DNA from: Apodemus sylvaticus
Taxonomy: Eukaryota; Chordata; Mammalia; Rodentia; Muridae
Reading direction: 5' to 3'
NCBI RefSeq assembly: GCF_947179515.1
Contig: NC_067481.1
Coordinates: 6,093,570 to 6,157,569, forward strand
DNA: 64,000 nucleotides
Part shown: piece by piece, positions 9,477 to 22,971 of the stretch
Layout of the letters: each line of letters starts with the position of its first letter
Position numbering within the stretch: the first letter of the stretch is position 1
Position numbers and translations under genes: made by a program
Notes under the pieces: model-generated
Seen by the model: the letters and a program-made list of their open reading frames with translations, nothing else
What the model was told of the DNA's origin: nothing
Database searches by the model: none

Positions 9477-12400
9477 CTGTGAGTTCAAGGCCAGCCTGAT
9501 TACAAACAGAGTTCCAGGGCAGTTACACAGAGAAACCCTGTCTTAAAAAAAAAACAAAAAACAAAATAGCAAAGCAGCAGTTGGCTTTTTCCTCTTAAGA
9601 AGTCCCTTAGCTTTTTTTTAAAATTTATTTATTTATTTTTTTATTCAATATATTTTTTGTTTACATTTTAAATGATTTCCCCTTTTCTAGCCCCCCACTC
9701 CCCGAAAGTCCCGTAAGCCCCCTTCTCTCCCCCTGTCCTCCCACCCACCCCTTCCCACTTCCCTGTTCTGGTTTTGCCGAATACTGTCCCTTAGCTTTTT
9801 ATCGATCAGAATATGAAGTATGTTTTGCTGAGCCTGGAGTTTGTGATGGAGCTGGCTGCCTCAGGAGAATATTTACCCTTCCTCCGCTTAATCCCCCTGC
9901 CCTAGCTTCCCTCCCCAGACACAAGGATTATGAGCATGAGCCTCCACATCTGGCTCCAAAGCCTTTCTTAACGAACACGTTCAATATTTAACAGTTCAAA
10001 ATAATGCTCCCTACGCTGCCAATCTCTGAACCATTTTTTTAACCTAATTTTAACTCATTTTTACCTATTCGTTTTTATTGTTATTTTGAAGCAGGGTCTA
10101 GAGTGACTTTTGTAGCCAAGGATGACTACAAATTATCAACCAGGCAAGTTGACGCTTATAATGTAAACATGGTGGCTTCCTCTTAAAAAGAAGAATTTTT
10201 TTTTAATTATGTGTGACTGTGTGGCTTGGACTCTTTGGAGCTGCAGTTACAGGCATGTAGGCAGTTGTGAGCTGCACAGTGTGGGTGCGGGCAACTGATC
10301 TTGGGTCCTCCACAAGGGCAGAGCGGCCTATTAATTAGTGGCTCCTGCTGCCGGGCAGTGGTGGCACGTACCTTTAATCCCAGCATTTGGGAGGCAGAGG
10401 CAGGTGAATTTCTGAGTTCGAGGCCAGCCTGGTCTACCGAGTGAGGACAGCCAGGTCTACACAGAGAAACCCTGTCTCGAGAAAAACAAAAAAATATTAC
10501 ACTTCTGGGGGCTGAAGAGATGGCTCAGAGGTTAAGAGCACTGACTGTTCTTCCAGAGGTCCTGAGTTCAAATCCCAACAACTACAGGATGGCTCACAAC
10601 CATCTGTAATGAGATTTGATGCCTTCTGGTGTGTCTGAAGACAGCTATGGTGTACTTATAATAAACAAACAAACAAGTGAGTCTTTTAAATAATTAATTA
10701 CACTTCTTCCAAAAAGTTCACTGTTAATCATTTAGTGTCAGAGGTAAGCTGTGTACATGAACAATTATAAGAATGCAGAATCACAGCTGGGCGGTGGTGG
10801 CGCACGCCTATAATCCCAGCACTCTGGGAGGCAGAGGCAGGCGAATTTCTGAGTTCGAGGCCAGCCTGGTCTACAGAATGAGTTCCAGGACAGCCAGGGC
10901 TATACAGAGAAACCCTGTCTCTAAAAAAACAAATCAAAAAAAAAAAATGCAGAATCATGCAGACCCTGTTCTATTAGTGTGAACTTTGTTTAATCTATGA
11001 CATCAGTTAGTGTTAATATACCATAGCAGTAAAATAAAGTACAAAAGCTACATGATTGTATCAGTAGATTCAGACAGCACATTTGTAGAAACCTCCATTC
11101 ATCTGTGATTAAAATCCTTTAACTCCAGCTCTCAGAGGTTAGAGGTAGATAGGTCTCTGAGTTTGAGGCCAGCCTAGTCTACACAGAGAGTTCTAGGACA
11201 ACCAGAGCTACACAGAGAAACCCTGTCTCAAAAAAACCAAACTAAAGTAAACAAAACAAACTAACAACACTTGCCAAATTAGACCTAGAAAGAGTAAGTC
11301 TAATTAGACTTCCTCAGGCTGAGGAAGGACTTCACTGGGGATGAGTGTCCAGGCTGTGTGGTCCTGAGCACTTCCCTGCCAACAGCAGGAGCAAGGGAAG
11401 GACGCCTGCTTTTCCATTCATTTCTCTTTTTTTCCAAGACAGGCTTTCATGTCTCCCAGTGGCCTTGACTTTACCATTTAGCCAAGGAAGACGTTTAATT
11501 CCTTGGCCTGTTGTACACGCACACGCACACACAATATTTTATTTTAAATTAAGTCTTTTTAAAAGACAGTATGGTATTGCTACAATGAAGGCATATTTTA
11601 GTTCAATAGGAGAAAATTATAAGCCAGGAATAAATAAGCTTATTATCAGTTGACCTTTTTTTTGTTGTTGCTATGTATCATGTGGTCCACACTGGCTTTG
11701 AAATCCTCTCCTGATCACTCTCCTTGTGAAGTGTTGGGATTACTGAGTTTATCAAAAACAGTTAGTTCATGGGGAGGAATAAAACATTGAAGGGGAAAAA
11801 GGCTTCTCACGGAATTGTGTTGGGATAGTTTTATGTTGGCAGGTAATATGGTTCACTTTGACCATTTATAAGCTGGAGTGTAGCCCAGTAGCAGAGTCCT
11901 TGCTTAGTGTGTGAGACTAGCCACGTGCTAACGCCAGCAGGGGTGGAAACCTCAGCTCCTGTCTTGACATCACCAAAAATTTAACCAAAAATGGATCATA
12001 ATGTGAGAAGACAATCCAGAGAACAGAAAGAAACGTTTTCAAGTCATGCATACAGTAAAGGATTTTTACCTAGGATACACAGAGAACTTCTGTAATAGCA
12101 TGAAAGCCAGATTAACTGGACTTTGTGGCGCACACCTTTAGTCCTAGCACTTGGGAGACAGAGGCAGGCAGATCTCTGAGTTCCAGGGGCAGCTTGGTCT
12201 ACAGAGCAATTTCCAGTATAGCCAAGGCTATACAGAGAAACTCTGCCTTGAAAAACAAAACAACTGTTCCCCCGCCCCCCCAAAAAAAGACAACCAATCA
12301 AACAAGAGACTTTTAGTATTGGGGGCTGGCTAGATGGTCATTGGTTTGTTCTCCCAGAGGTCCCAGGTACAATTCCCAGCACCTACATGGCAGCTCAAAA

Positions 12401-13656
12401 CTGTAACTTACACCCTCACATGGACAAACATGCAAGCAAGATACCAATGCACATAAATAAAAATAAATTATTAAGAAAGAAAAAGGCAAAGTACTTTATA
12501 GACATTTCTCAAAAAATGATAGACAGTGGCTGAAGCCTGTGAAGAGACAGTATCTGCCAAGAGGGAAAAGGTGGGTATGGTTACTCAAGCCGGTAATCCC
12601 GGTTCTCAGGAGGCCAACGCAGGAAGATTCCAAGACTAGCCTGGGTTACAGAAGTAGGTCTTCGCCCTCCCCAAAATAGATAATAAGTCACATCTGTTAG
12701 GATGGCTGTCAGCTGAAAAGCAAAATAGTAACAAGCGTTGTTAAGGATGTGGACAAACGGGGGCTGGTGAGATGGCTCAGTGGTAAAGAGCACTGACTAC
12801 TCTTCCAGAGGACCCGAGTTCAAATCCCAGCAACCACATGGTGGCTCACAACCATCCGTAATGAGATCTGATGCCCTCTTCTGGTGTGTCTGAAGACAGC
12901 TACAGTGTACTTACATATAATAATAAATAAATCTTTAAAAAAAAAAAAAGATGTGGATAAACGGAGACCCCGGCACCCTACCCACAAGACATGGCTCTCA
13001 TGGAGGTCTCAGCATTAGAGTAAGAGGAACGCTTCAGTGTTAGAGGGTAGCCTGGGCTACAGTGTACATTCCATGTTAGCCTGGGCCAGTGTGAGATCTA
13101 GCATCAAAAATCAAACAGAAAAGAAATCCAGTTTTAAATGACTCCAGAACTTCTCGAGTGGATAGCTACCATGTGACTCAGCAGTCATACCACTTACTGT
13201 GTATATTCACGCGGCATTTGCACAGAGCACTTTCTCATGATAGTGAGAGGTAGAAATGACTCAGCTGCCACCACCGAATGGAACATCGATGTGCAGGCAC
13301 CACACGCACACAGAGGACTATTCCCGGGCAGTGGGGAGAGCAGCTTCGACATGGACGACCACTCAGACGTGCTGAGCGAAAGGTGCCAGATTCAAGATAT
13401 CACACCCAGTGCAATCAACATGGTGGAGAAAGAAAGTAGAATCACCGGAAGCTGAGGGGAGGGAGAGAAAAATGACTATTAATGGATTTCTTTTAGGGTA
13501 GTGAAAATGTTCTAAAATTAGATAAGGGTGAATTGTTCTCAGCCCTGAATGCACTACAGACCACACACTTTCTATCTGAATGTGTATTCTGGCTTCTATG
13601 GACTCCAGCACATGGACATACCCACACAGACTCTCTCTCCTCTCTCTTTCTTTCTT

Positions 13657-13699
<43 letters not shown>

Positions 13700-14520
13700 T
13701 ATATTTTTGAGATGAGGGCCCATGTAGCTCAGACTGGCCCAGAACTTGCTGTATTGGTGAGGATATGTCTTTTTCTGTCATTTTCTTTTCATATGATATG
13801 TTCTTTTTTTTTAAATTAGGGTTTTACTTTTGGGTACATTGATGTTTTGCCTTCATGTCTGTCTATGTGAGGATGCCCTGAAACTGGAGTTAGAGACAGT
13901 TCTGAACTGCCACGTGGGTACTGGGAAGTGAACTCTGGTCCTCTGGAAGAGCAGCCAGTGCTGTTAACTGCACAGGGCTGAGCCATCTCTCCAACCCCTG
14001 TGGGGATAGATCTTTCCACCTCCTAAATGCTCAGATTATAAACGTGTCACTATACCTGGATTATACAGTTTAAAATCGATGAATGTATCACAGAAGTTAC
14101 ATTTCAAACCTAAAGCTAAGAGTTAAATGTAAAATCATAGAAGATATAGGAGAAAGTATTCAATTTGGATTATCCAAAAATCTAGAAATGATACCAGACG
14201 CATAATCCAGTGACATCTTTTTGTTGTCTCAATGCTGGGACTTGAACCCAGGGCCTTACAAATGCTAGGAACGTGTTCTGCCACTCATCTATATTCCCAG
14301 CTCTCAAAAGCACAACCCACACAAGTGAAAAAACATAACTTGGATTCCTTCAAAGTTAAAAAATTAAATTTAAAGGTATTTAAAAAAGCTGATAGTGACA
14401 CAGATCTTTAATCCCAGCAGTCCAGAGGCAGAGGCAGGTGGATCTCTGTGAATTTGAGGTCAGCCTGATCTTCAAGGCAAGTTTCAGGACAGCCAAGACT
14501 ACATAGCGAAACCCTGTCTC

Positions 14521-14572
<52 letters not shown>

Positions 14573-17500
14573 AAGAAAGAAAAAGAAAATTAAAAAAGGA
14601 GAAATGCTCAGTGGATGAAAGCACACAGTGCTCTTCCAGAGGACCCAAGTTCAGTACCCAGCACTCACATCAGGCAGCACACAACCTGTTCTAACTCCAG
14701 CTCCAGGGGATCCAGTGGTCTCTGTGGATTCCAGCACTCACATGCACAAACCCACACGTAGATTCCCACGTACACATCACTTACAGTATTATGATAAATC
14801 ATTAGAAAAAAGCCATTGGGACCGGGCGCCTTTAATCCCAGCGCCCGGGTGCAAAGGCAGGTAGATCTATTTGAGTTTGAGGGCAGACTGGTCTGCAGAG
14901 TTCCAGGACAGCCAGGGCTACACAGTGAAACCTGTTTTGAAAAACGAGGGAGGGGGGAAGAGAAGGAGGAGGAGGAAGAAGAAGAAGGAAACAACAATGA
15001 CAGAAGACAGAAGAAGAGGAGAAGGAGGAGGCGGCAGCACCGATGACAGAAGACACTGGGCTGGAATGGCTCAGGATGCTCACACCATCTGTGATTCCAG
15101 CTCCTGGGGAAGCAGCACTGGCCTCTGCAGCCACCCTCACTCCCATGCACACACTTAAACATACATGTAATTAAAGATGTCACGGAGGAGCTGAAGAGAC
15201 AAGACAGAGAGAGATGTAATTACTAAGAGAAGGCGACTGAGAAGCTGCAGCCGTGGTCACTGAAAAGCATGATCGAAATGTAATGGGACTGTCCCTGAGA
15301 AGAGAGTCAGGCACGCAGGGACTGCCTGTAATCCCAGCACTTAGGAGGTGAGCACAAGAGGATCAGGAGTTCAAGGCTGTCCTTGTCTACATAGCAAGTT
15401 GGAGGAGGCCAGCCTGGACTACACAAGATCCTGTCTCACACACCCACCCACCCCAAAACAAAAAACACCTTGGCGTCAATGCTATGCTACTTTATACCCA
15501 TTAGGATGCCTAAAATAAAATAAAAAAGGCAGACATTATCAAATGTTGACACAGAGATTAGAGTTCTTATGAATTGCTAAAGGAAGATGAAATATGGTAC
15601 AGCTACTTTGGAAAGAATTTGGCAGTCTTTTAAATTAACTTGTAAATGTTAAATATGGTTGGTCTTGGTCACCATTACCAGGAATCCAGCTGAGAACATT
15701 TTAGCCCTCCAAAATGTCCCGCTGTGCCTGATACAGTTAATTCTCATTGCCTCACCAGACAGGGTCTTAACGCACTTGTCTGTTGTTGTGAAGAGACACC
15801 ATGCAACTCTTGCAAAAGAAAGCATTTACTGTAGGGCTTGCTTACAGCTTCAGCGGTTGGTTCGAGGTGGGAAGCAGGCAGGTGTGGTGCTGGTACAGTA
15901 GTGGAGAGTTTTACATTCTAATCCAGGCAGCAAACAGATCAAGGCCCTGGGCCTGGCCAGGGCTTTTTAAACCTCACTTTCCTGCTAACATACCTCCTCC
16001 AACAAAGCCACACCTCCTCATCCTTCCTAAACAGTCCACCAACTGATTGACTAAGTATTCAAATATCTGAGCCCATGGAGGCCATTCTCATTTGAACCAC
16101 CACAACCAGTTCTTGTGAGGCTGAGGCAGGAGGATCGCTCCAATTTCCAGGCTAGCTTGGGGCACATAGTAAGTACCAGGTCATATAGAACTATCAAGTA
16201 AGGTCTTGTCCCAGAAATAAAAACCTCCCATGCCGTCCTCAACATTACGCTCTGTCCTGTTCTCTGTCTCTGTATATCCCTACATTCGCTTCTGGTCTCC
16301 ACCCTATAGAAACAGTGGACAGCCTTGAGGCTGCCTTCTTCCACTGAGCTTGTGTGGAAACTTTAGTTGTGTTCTTTGGCATGTGTCAGAAGGTCATTTC
16401 TGTAAGACACTGAACATATTGTGTTGTAGGAACATAATATTTTAAATTTTGTTTTGTTTTGTTTTGTTTTAGAGACAGGGTTTCTCTGTGTAGCCCTGAC
16501 CTGGAACTCACTCTGTAGACCAGGCTGGCCTTGAACTCAGAAATCTGCCTGCCTCTGCCTTCTGAGTGCTGGGATTAAAGGCATACCCATCTAATATTTT
16601 AGACTTTTAAAAATTAGAGCTGGGAATGCAGCTCAATGTTCCCCTGACACCTGTGGACCCCTAAGCTCATTTCTTAGCTTTGCAAAGAAAAAAAATAATA
16701 ACTGTTTAAAAAGGAAAAAAAAGGAAAAACATACTGCATTCTGCTCGTCCACTTACTGATGAATGGATATTGCATTGTCCCAGTGTGATTTCTATTTAAA
16801 GCAACAGTGCAGGACTAGAGAAATGCCCTAATGGACAGGAGGTCCTGCTGCTTTTCCGAGAGACCTGTGCCCTATTCCTGCTCGTGGGAAGTTTATGTGG
16901 CAGTTTACATCTGTGTGTGGAGTTTCAGGAGTTCCAATGGCCCTGTTTTGGCACATGTGTGGTATACATACATACATACAGGAACCCATATGTAATAAAT
17001 AAAGTTGTCTTACATGTAAATTAAAAAAATACAATGAGCACTGGAGACATGGCTAAGTGGTTAAGAGCACTGATTGCTTTTCCAGAGGTCCTTAGTTCAA
17101 ATCCCAGCAACCACATGGTGGCTCACAACCATCTGTAATGGGATCTGATGCTCTCTTCTGCCATGCAGGCATATAGAGCACTCATTTATATTAAATAAAT
17201 AAATCTTTAAAAAAATATGTACTGCCAGGCAATGGTGGTGCATGCCTTTAATCCCAGCATTTGGGAGGGAGAGGCAGGCGGATTTCTGAGTTGGAGGCCA
17301 GCCTGGTCTACAGAGTGAGTTCCAGGACAGTCAGGGCTACACAGAGAAACCCTGTCTCCAAAAATCAAAAACCAAATCAAAACAACAACAGAAACAGAAA
17401 AACCCTAATACGATACTCTGAACATCTGCATGTTTTTTGAGTATACATGTGTTTTCATTTTCACACGTGTCGATATGTGTGAGGTATATGTGTTCATGCA

Positions 17501-20500
17501 TGTGCACGTGTGCTTTCTTGTGGGGGTCAGATTGCTCCCCCCTCCCTGTTTTTAAGACAGGTGCTCTCAGCGAACCTGAAGCTAACCAATTTAGCTGGGC
17601 TGGCTGGGTCAGTGTGCCTTTCTTTCCCAGTGCTGGGATTGCAAGCATGGGCCGCCCACTGCTATTCTCAGCTTTTTACATGGGTGCTGGGAACCAGACT
17701 CAGTCCTCCGCTTTCGTGGGAAGCACTTTACCAGGGTCTCCGGCTCTCCCCTTCTTGTGCATCACCTCTGAGACCTCATTGTTGACTCTCTGTCTTGCTT
17801 CTTTATTAAAACGAAGACCCTTTACTTCCTGCATAATAACAGCTTCCCCTTCATTTGCGGGGAGGGGTGGGCTTTGTGTATTTGTTGTTTTTTCAATAAG
17901 GTCTTCAAAGTACAGGCTTTAGCTTAAAGCTAGATTTTATCCCAATGCTGGCATCTGCCAATTAAATTCATTGAGCTTTGTTGTTAAGCTATATTAAATA
18001 AAAAGTTATTTTTAAATACATTTCCATTTATTGGAATAATCAAGTGTATAACTCCATTACTCCAAAAGTAAATAGTACAAGATTAATATTTTCCATTTAC
18101 AGGCAGAACATTCGTTTATACTGTGACCTTACTAAGGGAAAATATGCAAAGGGGCTTCCCAGCAAGAACCATTAGCACAAGATAGCCACTGCCAAAACCT
18201 AAAATTATTTGCATGTTTGCCCTATACAATATAAAGTTTTTATGACTTGAAATTTGAAGGTTTGGGTTTGGAATGTTGCCACTCACCATTTCTCTGGTCT
18301 AAACACGTGGGTGGGGTTGTATTTTGCTCTTCAGCATGTTTCGCAGTAATTACATGTTGAAAACATCTATATCTAAATTTTCTGTCTAGGTTCAGAAGTC
18401 AGGATTTTGTTTGTAGAATTCTAGCAGGCAGGGCAGTCTTTAGTTCTGTTTCATTTCCTATTTTATTCTGGACAGGGGACTGTGTGCTGAGTATACCGGT
18501 TCCTCCACGAGATAAGCAAAACAAAAGCCTGCAGTTTGGTGTAGAAAACAGAAAGTTTTCCAGACCGAAGGGTCTGATTTACAGACCTCGTTTGCCTCTG
18601 CCAGAAAGGAAACGTTCCCTGTGATTTATCAGGGTGAGCATTTTATCTTCTCAGCCTTTGTCTCTCTTTACCTCAGTGCAGAACAGGAAAAGGAAAAGCC
18701 AGACAGGTTTGTGCCCCGAGGCTGCACGCCCTGGTCTCTTCCCTGTGTCTGTGTGTCCGTGCAAACAGCACAGCTGGGATGTGTGCTTGTATTCCCAAGG
18801 AGCGGTTGGTCCTCCTCCTTCACTGCTCCTCCCCTCTCTGGTGGATGGAGTTGAGTTTGGGACAGGGATTTGGGTTTACACATTGCCTCTCTTCACTTCT
18901 GCTGCTTCTTACCCATGCTCTTCCTTCAGTCACCAGGGTCTTTAATCCACAGGGCTCTCGCGGGGCTGAAGGCAGAGGTCCTATAAGCTTTGCAGATAGC
19001 ATTGAGTTCCATCTGTGGTTGATGGGAATCTCCACAAATGATTTTTTTTTTTTAAAGAAAGAGTTTGTCTGTGCAGCCCTGGTTGTCCTGAAACTCAGTC
19101 TGTAGACCAGGCTGACCTCGAACTGACAAAGATCTGCCTGCTTCCGTGCTGGGATTAAAGGCATGCATGCCCCACCATGCCCCTCAAAAATCATTTTAGT
19201 CTCTGTGTTATTGGCAGTGGTTTTAAATTTTGTATCTCAAAACTCGATTCGAGGTTAGGAGGAGGGCAGGCTCTCCTAGTGCTCTCGGACAGGGCGCTCC
19301 TCCTGACAGAGCTTCCTGTGTATCTGGGACTACAGGCACATACTGCTGTGCTACAGAGTTTGGTGGGGTTTTGTTTTTTTTTTGTTTTTGTTTTTAATGG
19401 AATTTCAATATGAAGGCTGACTTGGCCTTGAACTGATGATCCATCTTCCCCTGTCTCCTGGGTGTTGGAATCACAGGTCTGTACCTCTGCTTCAGGCAGA
19501 CCTTGATTTTTTTTTTTTTTTTGTATATTTTTTGTCTGTTTGTTTGTGTTTGTTTGGTTTTTTCGAGACAGGGTTTCTCTGTATAGCCCTGGCTGTCCTG
19601 GAACTCACTCTGTAGACCAGGCTGGCCTCGAACTCAGAAATCCGCCTGCCTCTGCCTCCCAAGTGCTGGGATTACAGGCGTGTGCCACCACCGCCCAGCT
19701 AGACCTTGATTTTAATACAAGACAAAATCTATATTCAGCTTTGCGTATCTTTTTGAGACAGGTTCTCTCTACATCCGGGGCTAGCCTGGAACCCCTACTA
19801 TCCAGAGATCCAACTCCTTCTGCACCGAGCATTGGGATTAAAGGCATGCTACCACCATCCCCAACCCCTTGTTTCTTGTAAAATTTGGTGAGATTCGCCA
19901 GGCATGGTGGCAGAGACCTGCAATCTCAGCACGTAGGAGGTAGAGGCAGAAGAGGCAGCAGTTTAAGGTCAACCTCAGCTACCTAATGACCTTGAGGTCA
20001 GCATGTCACATGAGAGCCTGTCTCAAAAAGACATTTCTAGTAGAACCTTTCTCCCTGCTTAGCCTGGTGCCTCAGGTTGTTAGAGCTCCTGGCTTGCTGG
20101 CTTAGATCACTGTCCTGTTGAACCAATTAATCCCAGTGACCTCCTGCCCCACGTTCCTGCCTGACCACTGTCAGGTGCCACACTGAATTCATCTGGACAA
20201 CTTTGGTTACCTAGATGGCTTCTTAACATTCTTTACTGGGACAAGCAACCTTCTGTGTTAATAAATAAACAACAAACAAACAGCTTATCTTGTCTTGTGT
20301 GCGCAGTGCTGAGCCTGGGCCCAGGACCATGCAGAGAAGTTATGTAAATGCTTTGCCTCTGAACTCATCTCTCTCAGCTTTTAGGTTGGGTTTAGTTGCT
20401 ACTGTTGTTGTGGTTATTGTTGTTTAGGTTGTTTTTGTTCTTATTTAGGTTGGTTTTGTTGTTGGTTGGTTTGTGGTTTGGTTTGGTTATTTGAGGCTGG

Positions 20501-22824
20501 ATCTCAAAATGCAGCTCAGGCTATAGGCACACAACCGAACACCCAGCCAATATTTTCTTTTCCTAATTCCACCTAATGTCTAAGAAACAGATAATTCCTG
20601 CTATATAGGAAATGTATCTCAGAGCCAACGGTAATGGCTCAGTTCATTTGAGAAGACTACTTTCTACTGAAGGCAGCTAGGCTCCGCCCCTCTATCAATT
20701 ATGCGCCAGGAAAATAGGGCCAGCAAGTGTGCAGCATGAATAATGAATGGATAGTGGTGCTGTCCTGGGGTGCATTGTGCGTTGTACTGTCCTGGGGTGC
20801 ATTGTGTGTTGTGCTGTCCTGGGGTGCATTGCGTGCTGCTTCGTTGCAGCAGCCAGCAATTGTGTTTCTGGGTTCAGCAGGTTTCAAGGCACAGCCTGTT
20901 GCTGTGTTGCTGCTTTGGTTTGGGCACTGCTGCTCTCTGCAAGTGTTTTCCTGATTTTTAGTTTAAGAAGGGCCTCCCTGAGCTGGGCGTGGTGGCGCAC
21001 GCCTTTAGTCCCAGCACTTGGGAGGATAGGTAGGCGGATTTCTGAGTTTGAGGCCAGCCTGGTCTACTAAGTGAGTTCCAGGAAAGCCAGGGCTACAGAG
21101 AGAAACCCTGTCTCAAAAAACCAAATCCAAAAAACAAACAAACAAACAAACAAACAAAAAAAAAAAAAAGAAGGGCCTCGCTTTGGTGAGTGATCTTCAG
21201 CCTCGTGGTCAAATTTAGTAGGTGTTTCTGGACTAAAGCTAGAAACACCTAGTCTAGAAAGGAAGATCGGAACGGTCCGTTCTGTTTTTGTTACAGCTGT
21301 TGTCTCCTGCCCTGTAGGTTCTCTGTAGCTGAAAGTGCTAGAACTCAGTTTTTCAACTTACTGAAAAATCTCAAAATCATAGCTGACTGGGAGCTGTATT
21401 ATGCACAAGGCTTTGTGGTTTTGTAAGTTCTTTGCATTAATTTGAGAGTCAAAGTATATGAGCATATTGACAAAATTTTCTAAGGTTTGAGACCTTTCCT
21501 CGGATGACTTACCCTAGGGTCAGGTTAGAGGAATTTGAGGGTGCGGGGTGTGGTGCCGCCTACCCGTAATGTTAGCACTTGGGAAGTAGAGGCAGGAGTT
21601 CAAGGCTAACCTCAGCTACTTAAGCAAGTTTGAAGCCAGCCTAGGCTACATGAGACCCTGTCTCAAAAATAATCCAAAACTAGCAAACAAGCCAGTTAAC
21701 CAAGAAATTTAGAAAAAGAGGAATCTGTGTCCCTATCAAAGTTAAAATATGCACTAAAAAAAGTGGTTCTCGATATTCCTGATGTTGCGACCCTGTAGTA
21801 ACCTAATTACTTCTTCATGTCATGTAACCCCCAATCATGAAATCATTTTCATCTTCATTCTATAACTGTAATTTTCCTACTGTTATTAGCTGCAGGGTAA
21901 ATATTTGATATACAAGATGGTCCTAGGCAACCCCAGTGAAAAGGTTGCTGAACCCATGGGCAGGGGCCCACAGGTTGAGAACCCTCCCACCAGGCTTGCT
22001 GCTGACCCCAAGCTTCTTGTTGACTGTTAAGATGACCTCACTTTATAGCCCAGACTGGCCTTGGGTCCTTATGCCTTAGCCTCCCAAGCGCTAGGATTGC
22101 AGGTACACGCCATCCTGCTGATCACCTTTGTTCAGTGTGGAGAGGCAGCATTGGAAGGGTTACAGAGGTGAAGAAGTGCCGGGGCAGCAGGTGCGGAGAC
22201 TATGGGTACAGATACATTTGAAACACCCAGGCATAGATGATACATGTCTGTAAATATGCTGATACCTGTAGTCAGGTTATCAAAGGCTCAGGAACCGCTC
22301 AGGGTGAGGTGTAAGACTCAGGACCACGCTGAGCCTGGTAGGAGATGCCTCTAATCCTAGCCCTTGGGAGGCTGAGGCAGGAAGATCATGAGTTCTAGGC
22401 CTGAGAGGGCTTCACAGCGAAACTCCGTCTCTAAAGAACGAACGGGGGCTTGTGGGGTGCTGCGGTGCATGCTTGTAGTCCTAGCCCTCAGTAGGCGTGT
22501 GCAGGCAGATCACTGTGAGTTCAAGACTAGCCTGGTGTGCTCAGTGAGTTCTAGACCCTGGTGGACTACACAGACGAGACCCTGTTTCAGAAAACAACAT
22601 CATCATCATCATCAACAACAACAATAAAACCCAAGCAGGGTGTCAGGAGATGGCTCAGTTATTAAAGTGTTTGCTACGTGAGCATGAAGACCCTTGTGAA
22701 AAACTGTTTGTGGTGTTCCTAGACACAGCCTCGGGGAGGGGGAATCAGGTCAATCTCTGGGCCCACTGGCCAGCCAGCTTAGTCTAGTCAGTGAGCTGCT
22801 GGTCCCATTGATACTGACCTCTGG

Positions 22825-22855
<31 letters not shown>

Positions 22856-22889
22856 CACACACAGACACACACAGACACACACACACACA

Positions 22890-22920
<31 letters not shown>

Positions 22921-22931
22921 CACCACACACA

Positions 22932-22971
<40 letters not shown>

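Noticed and set aside
10728..10982. Small proteins reading like FRDRVSLYSPGCPGTHSVDQ or its plus-strand counterpart, seen at many places.
   Set aside because: These are translations of B1 SINEs in either direction, not genes.
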